From assembly GCF_921293095.1 (NCBI RefSeq), contig NC_060249.1:85261907-85325906 (forward strand): a DNA stretch of 64,000 nucleotides, written 5' to 3'. Both the position numbers and the translations under genes were made by a program. This stretch comes from Ischnura elegans. Its lineage: Eukaryota > Arthropoda > Insecta > Odonata > Coenagrionidae. Shown here one piece after another: positions 58,671 to 64,000 of the stretch. The notes below the pieces were generated by a model that saw only the letters and a list, made by a program, of their open reading frames with translations, was not told the DNA's origin and did no database searches. The first letter of the stretch is position 1; each line of letters starts with the position of its first letter.

Positions 58671-58747
58671 CAGTTGAAATGACGTTTTAGGCGTGGTAAT
58701 TCATCCATCATGGTTCATCTATGAACAAGCAGTTCATTCAATGTGCA
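58671..58747 (+). repeat. Direct repeat, copy 2 (abuts the LINE)
   Basis: See 58146-58214. This copy supplies the ATG at 58721 that happens to be in frame with the truncated LINE ORF1, so the first nine or so codons of that ORF are flanking DNA. Confidence 0.8.
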
Positions 58748-59146
58748 AAATTACGTGTCGGCACTAATGATGCCTCCGTACGCAGAGCTGATGAGATCTT
58801 AAATTCCTTCAGGGATCTAAGCTCGGAAGTGGAACGCGTTCGGAGGGGCACTGGTGTTGATATGCGACTGTCCATCTGTAGCATTGTTCCACGGACGGAC
58901 TGCGGCCCTCGAGTTTGGGACAGGATTTCCTGGATCAACAAGAGGCTGTGGGAACTCTGTGTGAGCATTGGGGCAGAGTTCGTGGATCTTCGGCCGGTGC
59001 TTAGATCGTGCCGGGCTCCCCTCAATTCGTCTGGGGTGCATTATTCCAAAGAGGCGTCGGAACGGGTGGCTCGTAGGATTTTTGAGCACTGTAGGTATTT
59101 TTTAGACAAGAGGGTAGGTCATCTAGCGGGGTTATCAAAGATTTAA
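58721..59146 (+). CDS. LINE ORF1, C-terminal SGNH-esterase fragment
   Basis: The 141-residue frame carries VGTNDASVRRADEI (GTND at 58760-58771, the block III GxND of SGNH hydrolases), LSICSIVPRTDCG in the middle, and SSGVHYS (His codon at 59039, the block V Asp/Gly-x-His site). Esterase ORF1 proteins of CR1/L2 LINEs are thought to act in the ribonucleoprotein that carries the element RNA. The N-terminal part, with the nucleophile serine and usual PHD or zinc-binding region, is missing, so this copy cannot code an active ORF1 protein. The ATG at 58721 belongs to flanking DNA. The frame ends at TAA 59144-59146, overlapping the start of the ORF2 frame by about 50 bases. A T TTT TTA heptamer lies in the overlap. 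Confidence 0.85.
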   Translation: MNKQFIQCAKLRVGTNDASVRRADEILNSFRDLSSEVERVRRGTGVDMRLSICSIVPRTDCGPRVWDRISWINKRLWELCVSIGAEFVDLRPVLRSCRAPLNSSGVHYSKEASERVARRIFEHCRYFLDKRVGHLAGLSKI

Positions 59147-62115
59147 TTGAACGTAGCCTCCGAGGAAATCCGCAATGCGAAATAAACAAGAAAGTAAGCT
59201 TAGAAGCGTTAACGCCGGACAATAGCGTCATTATTCCCAAAACGCGTTCTCCAGGGAAAGAAAAAATATCAAATATTATTAGTACTGCCAATAAAATTCT
59301 CCCGCTGAGTATACAAAAGCCTAGAAAAGAACCAACCGAAACTCTAACTACAAAATATGACATTAACCTTGTTGTAGTTAATTGCCGTAGCGTAAAAAAC
59401 AAGCGCGCCGAAATCGAGCATATTTTTCAGGACGCAGACGTGATCATGGGGACAGAGAGCTGGCTTACGGAAGATATAAGCGACAGCGAAGTTTTTCCTC
59501 CAGAATATAAAATTTACAGATGCGATCGACGCAATAGAACAGGTGGCGGAGTTTTTATTGCAGTTAAATCCCATTTACAAAGCGCCACCCACGAAATAAT
59601 TGACAACGAAATTGAAAGCGTATGGTGTACAATTAAACAACGAAACAAAAGGAGTATTCATGTTTGCTCTTTTTATAGACCGCCGAACTCCGAAGTCGAT
59701 ATTATGTACCTTCTAGAAAATCAAATATCCGCATTTACTAAGAGAGACAGTAAAGGTGTAATAGTAATCGGGGGAGATTTTAATCTTCCATCCATAAACT
59801 GGGATACTTACACTGTAAAACCGAATTCAAGGAATAAAGAAATCAGCGAGGTATTACTCAACATACTTGCAAATCACTCTCTCGCCCAAGTAGTTGACAA
59901 ACCTACGAGAGGAAACAAGCTATTAGACCTTTTAGCAGTAAGCGATCCTAAGTTGATAAAACAAGTCGATATTATTGACGGTATAAGCGACCACAGAGTA
60001 ATATTTGCAACGTTAAAAGTTGATGTGGTGTCAGCCGTAAAACGAAAACGCAATATTTACCTATTCGATAAATGTAACTTCACTAAATTTGGCGAGATGC
60101 TTAATGATTCCTACAAAAAATTCGTTGTTACATCAAAGGACCAAAGCACAGATGAAATATGGACACGTTTCTTAGAAATTCTGCGCCAAGGAATCAACGA
60201 ACATATTCCGCAAAAACTGAAATGTGATAATAAGGAACCTCGCTGGTACAACAACGATGTCAGAAGAGAACTTAGGAAACAGAGAAAACTATACAACTTG
60301 TACAGAAAGTCCATCACGTCTCGTAATAAATCGAAGGAACTTGAAGCTAAAGAAAGTTACGCTGCTCAACGCTCAATAACCAAGAAATCAATGCGAACTG
60401 CAATGCGAAAATTTAAGAAAAAAGTACTTGGTGAATTACTCGAAGAAAATCCGAAATCCTTTTGGTCGTACGCGAAAGAGCTTCAGGGAAAACATTCAAC
60501 CGTAGATTCGTTATTTGATAAAGATGGTAAACTTGTCACCGAAAATATTGACAAAGCTAACACTTTAAATGCCCACTTCGAAAGTGTATACACTACTGAC
60601 GATACTCAATTCAATTTAGACATCCCATATACTGAGGATTTGATGGAAGAAATATCTATAAAACGTGATGGGATAACTAAACAACTACAATTGATTAAGA
60701 ATAGTAAATCTCCGGGTCCGGAGGGAATACCCGCGCGTGTCCTCAAAGAGTTAGCTCCACAGATCGCGCCTTACTTAGAGATCATATTCAAGAAGTCACT
60801 CTCCGAAGGGAAGTTACCGCCCGACTGGAAAATTGCAAGTGTTACACCCATTTTCAAAAAGGGAAACAGAAATGACCCAGGCAACTACCGTCCAATTTCC
60901 CTAACATCAATTATAGGCAAGATACTTGAACATATCGTTGTTAGTAATATCATGACTTTCTTGGACAGACGTAACTTCCTCCATGACTGTCAGCACGGAT
61001 TCCGAAAAAATAGATCCTGCGAAACACAGCTCGCGCTCTTTCTTCACGACGTTATAAAATCTGGTGAATCGAAAAGACAAGTTGACGCACTATTTCTAGA
61101 TTTTAAGAAAGCTTTCGACACTGTACCTCACAACAAACTTTTATACAAATTACAGTCATGCGGATTAAACGAAACAGTTGTAAACTGGATACGCGACTTC
61201 CTCAGAGATCGTAAACAAAAAGTAGTTCTTGACGGAATTAGCTCTGATGTTGTAAAAGTTACATCAGGTGTTCCACAAGGAAGCGTAATCGGCCCCCTGT
61301 TGTTCATTATATACATTAACGATCTGTGCTCCCGCATTAGCAGTAAAATACGTTTATTTGCTGACGACGCTGTCATCTACCGCGAAATCAGTGATCACTC
61401 TGACTATGGAAATCTATCATCGGACTTAAACAACGTTCAATTGTGGAGTCAAGAGTGGGGACTCGAACTTAATCTGAGCAAATGCATGGCGGTACATTTT
61501 TTGCGGAATTCGTCCAACACTAACAATGTTTATGCAGTGGATGGCATTAACATAAAGGCAACAGACGAAGTGAAGTACCTGGGAGTTACGATAACCTCGA
61601 ACCTCACGTGGGGAACTCATATAAAGAATATTTGCGGCATAGCCCTGAAGAAATTAGGATTCGTCAAGCGTATTGTGGGAAGATTTTCGGATGAGAAAGT
61701 AAAAGAAAGGTGCTATTTCGCTCTCGTCCGACCGCACCTTGAATATGCAGCGAGTGTATGGGATCCAGTGCAGAAAGACTTAATCCGCGAGCTGAATAAG
61801 ATACAAAGGAAGGCTGCGCGTTTCGTCAAAAACCGCTACGGGCGTACAGACAGTGTTACCCAGATGTTGAGCGAATTAGGCTGGGAGCCGTTGGAGACTC
61901 GGAGGCTGCGCGCTAGGCTTAGATTGCTTGAGCAATTGAGAATGGATATATTTAAGAGCGACACAGAGAACATAATCTTAGAGCCACACTATATTTCCAG
62001 GTCCGACAGAAGCGATAAATTAAGAGAGATTTTTAGCCGAACGGATAGATATAAGAATTCGTTTTTCCCCCGAACAATAAAGGACTTTAATAAACGCTTG
62101 TCCCAACCTCGTTAG
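59095..62115 (+). CDS. LINE ORF2: APE endonuclease + reverse transcriptase
   Basis: The open frame runs about 1,006 codons from just after a TAG at 59092-59094 to TAG 62113-62115, a normal length for CR1/L2 ORF2. The endonuclease cuts target DNA and the RT copies the element RNA at the nick. Endonuclease motifs: VVVNCRS (Asn codon 59380), TESWL (Glu 59455), GGDFN (Asp 59776, Asn 59782), SDH (59986-59994). RT motifs: SPGPEGIP near 60710, LDFKKAFD (catalytic Asp 61099), GVPQGSVIGPLLF from 61267, FADD (Asp codons 61363 and 61366). A C-terminal FFPRTIKDF lies near 62062. The first in-frame ATG is 59446; starting there would delete the VVVNC strand and its catalytic Asn. Translation therefore probably begins upstream, by -1 frameshift from ORF1, by reinitiation or by a non-AUG start. 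No catalytic residue appears mutated. Confidence 0.95.
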   Translation, partial: VFFRQEGRSSSGVIKDLIERSLRGNPQCEINKKVSLEALTPDNSVIIPKTRSPGKEKISNIISTANKILPLSIQKPRKEPTETLTTKYDINLVVVNCRSVKNKRAEIEHIFQDADVIMGTESWLTEDISDSEVFPPEYKIYRCDRRNRTGGGVFIAVKSHLQSATHEIIDNEIESVWCTIKQRNKRSIHVCSFYRPPNSEVDIMYLLENQISAFTKRDSKGVIVIGGDFNLPSINWDTYTVKPNSRNKEISEVLLNILANHSLAQVVDKPTRGNKLLDLLAVSDPKLIKQVDIIDGISDHRVIFATLKVDVVSAVKRKRNIYLFDKCNFTKFGEMLNDSYKKFVVTSKDQSTDEIWTRFLEILRQGINEHIPQKLKCDNKEPRWYNNDVRRELRKQRKLYNLYRKSITSRNKSKELEAKESYAAQRSITKKSMRTAMRKFKKKVLGELLEENPKSFWSYAKELQGKHSTVDSLFDKDGKLVTENIDKANTLNAHFESVYTTDDTQFNLDIPYTEDLMEEISIKRDGITKQLQLIKNSKSPGPEGIPARVLKELAPQIAPYLEIIFKKSLSEGKLPPDWKIASVTPIFKKGNRNDPGNYRPISLTSIIGKILEHIVVSNIMTFLDRRNFLHDCQHGFRKNRSCETQLALFLHDVIKSGESKRQVDALFLDFKKAFDTVPHNKLLYKLQSCGLNETVVNWIRDFLRDRKQKVVLDGISSDVVKVTSGVPQGSVIGPLLFIIYINDLCSRISSKIRLFADDAVIYREISDHSDYGNLSSDLNNVQLWSQEWGLELNLSKCMAVHFLRNSSNTNNVYAVDGINIKATDEVKYLGVTITSNLTWGTHIKNICGIALKKLGFVKRIVGRFSDEKVKERCYFALVRPHLEYAASVWDPVQKDLIRELNKIQRKAARFVKNRYGRTDSVTQMLSELGWEPLETRRLRARLRLLEQLRMDIFKSDTENIILEPHYISRSDRSDKLREIFSRTDRYKNSFFPRTIKDFNKRLSQPR
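59098..59104 (+). promoter_or_regulatory. Candidate -1 frameshift slippery site
   Basis: In ORF1 codons the sequence reads TAT TTT TTA GAC, so T TTT TTA is a canonical X XXY YYZ heptamer in the zero frame. A -1 slip makes the next codons AGA CAA GAG, exactly the ORF2 frame. The ORF2 frame is closed immediately upstream (TAG 59092-59094). I see no strong downstream stem-loop by eye, so a stimulator is not established. Confidence 0.55.
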
Positions 62116-62224
62116 AGCACTTCTTCTTTTTTTTTTAATAGCTGTAAACGGCTGGTGTCCTAACACCCCCTGCCACACGCCTTTTAGGCGGCTTGCGGGG
62201 TATTATGTAGATGTAGATGTAGAT
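62116..62224 (+). other. LINE 3' UTR with stem-loop and GTAGAT tail
   Basis: After the stop come a T-rich tract, CACCCCCTGCCA, and a small hairpin (ACGCC TTTTA GGCGG at about 62177-62192). GGCTTGCGGGGTATTATGTA follows, then tandem GTAGAT units. LINE reverse transcriptases often recognise such 3' structures. The same CACCCCCTGCCA and GGGGTTTTATA-like order is seen in the dead copy at 19453-19670. Confidence 0.75.
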
Positions 62225-63387
62225 GAATTAAACTCCAACGTTATTTTCTTCGTCTTTCATGTATGTTTCAATGAAGGATCATACTTATAGATCTTTATCT
62301 TTTATATATTGCAGGCGATAATTTGAATAATATTTATCAGGCTATAATAATAATATCACTATTATTTAACTAAAGTACTTAACACATTACCGTCGTTTCT
62401 TTCCTTTGGTGGACTCATTGATGATATCAGTTTGTGTTAAAATTTTAGTCTCCCATTATATCTATTTGTAGCTGATTGCAAGTATTTTTTATAAATACCA
62501 TCATAAAATGTCACAAAACCTAGTGTTCACATTGTATTCCAAAGAAGTTTAATTAATTTCGTTAGTTTCAGGATGTATAAATGGAAAGAGTTAAAAATAT
62601 TATGAGGCAAAATATAAACATTGTTCAGGTGAATAATTTCCTTAATCACCTTTTGTAACTCGAAGAAATTTCAGTCCGTGCATATTGTTGAAATGATATA
62701 CAGCCAACACATATATACTGGGCAAACACCTTTTTGGAAATACATATAAAAATCACACGCAAATACCATCGAATACTGTCCCTGCAAAAGGTGAACGGTT
62801 TATCCCGTGTGGTGGTGATGACCCCGCCATTGTCGCATTCCCCAGACGAGGCCATTTAACCACAGTATGGCTGCCAGGAGTTCACTCATGCCACAGAGAT
62901 TATTACGACTCCACTTCGTCTATATAAAGGCGAGTCCCTCTCTCTATCCATTATAACCCAAGAATCTTCGCTCTCCATTCCAACATCTGGAAGAGAGCCT
63001 CTTCTTTTCAACCGCGCACTTTGTTGATTCCTACTCATCTCTTATACAAAGGAGATCTCTTAAATCGCCGATGCCGAGGAATGGAGGTCTTTCTTCCTTC
63101 TCTCTCCACCACCCTTCCTCGAAATCTCCTCCCAGTTCCTTATTCCTCCTCACTCCGACTGCGTTTCCCATTTTTTTTATTTAATTTCATTTCTTCTCCA
63201 TACTCCTCCATGGCGAACATTCCGTAACAAGTGGCCCTTCTTCGTTTTCCATCTCGTCCCCTTCACTTAATTGCGAAAAACGGCTTCGCTCACTCAGCGC
63301 CTCCATTATCCCCATAACTTCTCCCGTGTCCAATTTCCATCCAGAGTATCATCCACACTTTTGGCTTTCACTGCGTAGTAATGAAGT
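62225..63387. other. AT-rich then pyrimidine-rich sequence, no gene
   Basis: From about 62820 the DNA becomes GC-richer and C/T-biased (CTTCCTTCTCTCTCCACCACC-like), resembling the other skewed blocks. ORFs at 62646-62855 and 63021-63227 are unrecognised. Confidence 0.4.
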
Positions 63388-63408
63388 TCCTCTCTCTCTC
63401 TCTCTCTT
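63388..63408 (+). repeat. CT dinucleotide microsatellite
   Basis: About ten uninterrupted TC units at the end of the pyrimidine-rich block. Confidence 0.9.
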
Positions 63409-64000
63409 ATTCCCCCACCCCTCTTGCTTCTGCGACAGTTGAGCAACATCTCCATCTGTGATTAATCTGGGGAAGTTATTAAAAAGTATTCGGTTGAATA
63501 TTCATATATCCTGGAGATCATTAGGAGAAGATCTCTGAAGGGTCACTATAGCTTATTGGCTGCTAAGTCTATAAATTAGTATAATATCTGAAGCATCGTG
63601 ATGGTGAAAAATATTCACATCGATGCATCATTTATTGCGTCAATTTATGCTCAAATTCAGTAGCTTAACAAAGTGTCGGAGTTCTCATTTAAGAAAGAAA
63701 GTTTAATTATAACTTGATAGAAAATGCGTGTTTTTGATATTGAATAAAAGATTTTTATCACATGTAGGTACTTTAATTAAAATTTTAAAAAATTGTAAGT
63801 AATTATTTTATTAGTTCAGCAGTTGGAAAGTGTTTTAGAAACTGCACTAAGTTGGGAGATAATTCGAGATAATTTATGTGTTATATCTGTTTCATTAACT
63901 TTTAGATTTAATTAGGTATTTTGATTGTTGCTTATAATATTTACGAGAGTATATCCAAAGAATATATGTACGACAAATTATAAAATAAATATTATAGCTT
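63409..64000. other. AT-rich sequence to window end
   Basis: No feature recognised. Confidence 0.4.

Larger units (their letters stand above)
58748..62224 (+). mobile_element. CR1/L2-like LINE, 5'-truncated, ORF2 intact
   Basis: A non-LTR retrotransposon of about 3.5 kb: C-terminal half of an esterase-type ORF1, complete ORF2 (APE endonuclease and reverse transcriptase), and a short 3' UTR ending in GTAGAT hexamers. CR1, L2 and Rex1 elements are the LINE clades known to carry an SGNH esterase in ORF1, and the RT motifs fit the same group. The 5' edge is placed where homology to the flanking direct repeat stops (58747/58748). The target duplication was not found. ORF2 has no stops, unlike every other retroelement in the window, so this is the youngest one. 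Confidence 0.9.

Noticed and set aside
61128..61376. Minus-strand ORFs across the LINE (also 60111-60317, 61426-61620, 59022-59402)
   Set aside because: Antisense shadows of ORF2.

Overview
The window reads as AT-rich, repeat-laden nuclear DNA of an arthropod, most likely an insect. The grounds are a spliced exon resembling the second immunoglobulin region of Beaten-path (Beat) proteins, mariner remnants, CR1/L2-like and other non-LTR retrotransposon remnants, tRNA-derived SINEs, and several MITE families with recognisable target duplications. Nothing looks prokaryotic: there are no operons, no ribosome-binding sites, and hardly any long ORFs. I cannot name the species.

Layout. 1-1.35 kb: one repeat in direct and inverted copies. 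3-21.5 kb: pieces of a long mosaic repeat, two copies of a TA-flanked MITE (3988-4240, 19118-19375), a palindromic element (8752-8925), a hAT-type MITE (9389-9545), several SINEs, the Beat-like exon (16959-17256, minus), a weak candidate exon (18190-18405, plus), and the 3' end of a CR1/L2-like LINE (19453-19965, minus). 23-36 kb: a broken LINE tail, an old tandem pair, a piggyBac-type MITE (31047-31270), and GC-rich dispersed repeats. 36-44 kb: a CpG-rich patch, several hairpins, and an apparently perfect 552-bp tandem duplication (37964-39067). 47.6-52.7 kb: a decayed array of about 460-bp units carrying a long-TIR foldback element, an internally deleted mariner with a self-complementary hairpin inside it, a Harbinger-type MITE, and two head-to-head SINEs. 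54.7-58 kb: a broken LINE and a broken mariner.

The one well-preserved element is a 5'-truncated CR1/L2-like LINE at about 58748-62224. It keeps the end of an esterase-type ORF1 and an uninterrupted endonuclease/reverse-transcriptase ORF2. ORF2 has no usable ATG before its endonuclease domain. Its frame opens four bases before a T TTT TTA heptamer that sits in ORF1 in the exact register for a -1 frameshift into ORF2. I regard this as the most interesting observation in the window.

Apart from the two exon candidates, no host gene can be supported. The sequence is probably intergenic or intronic. All calls come from reading the sequence by eye; no database search was run.
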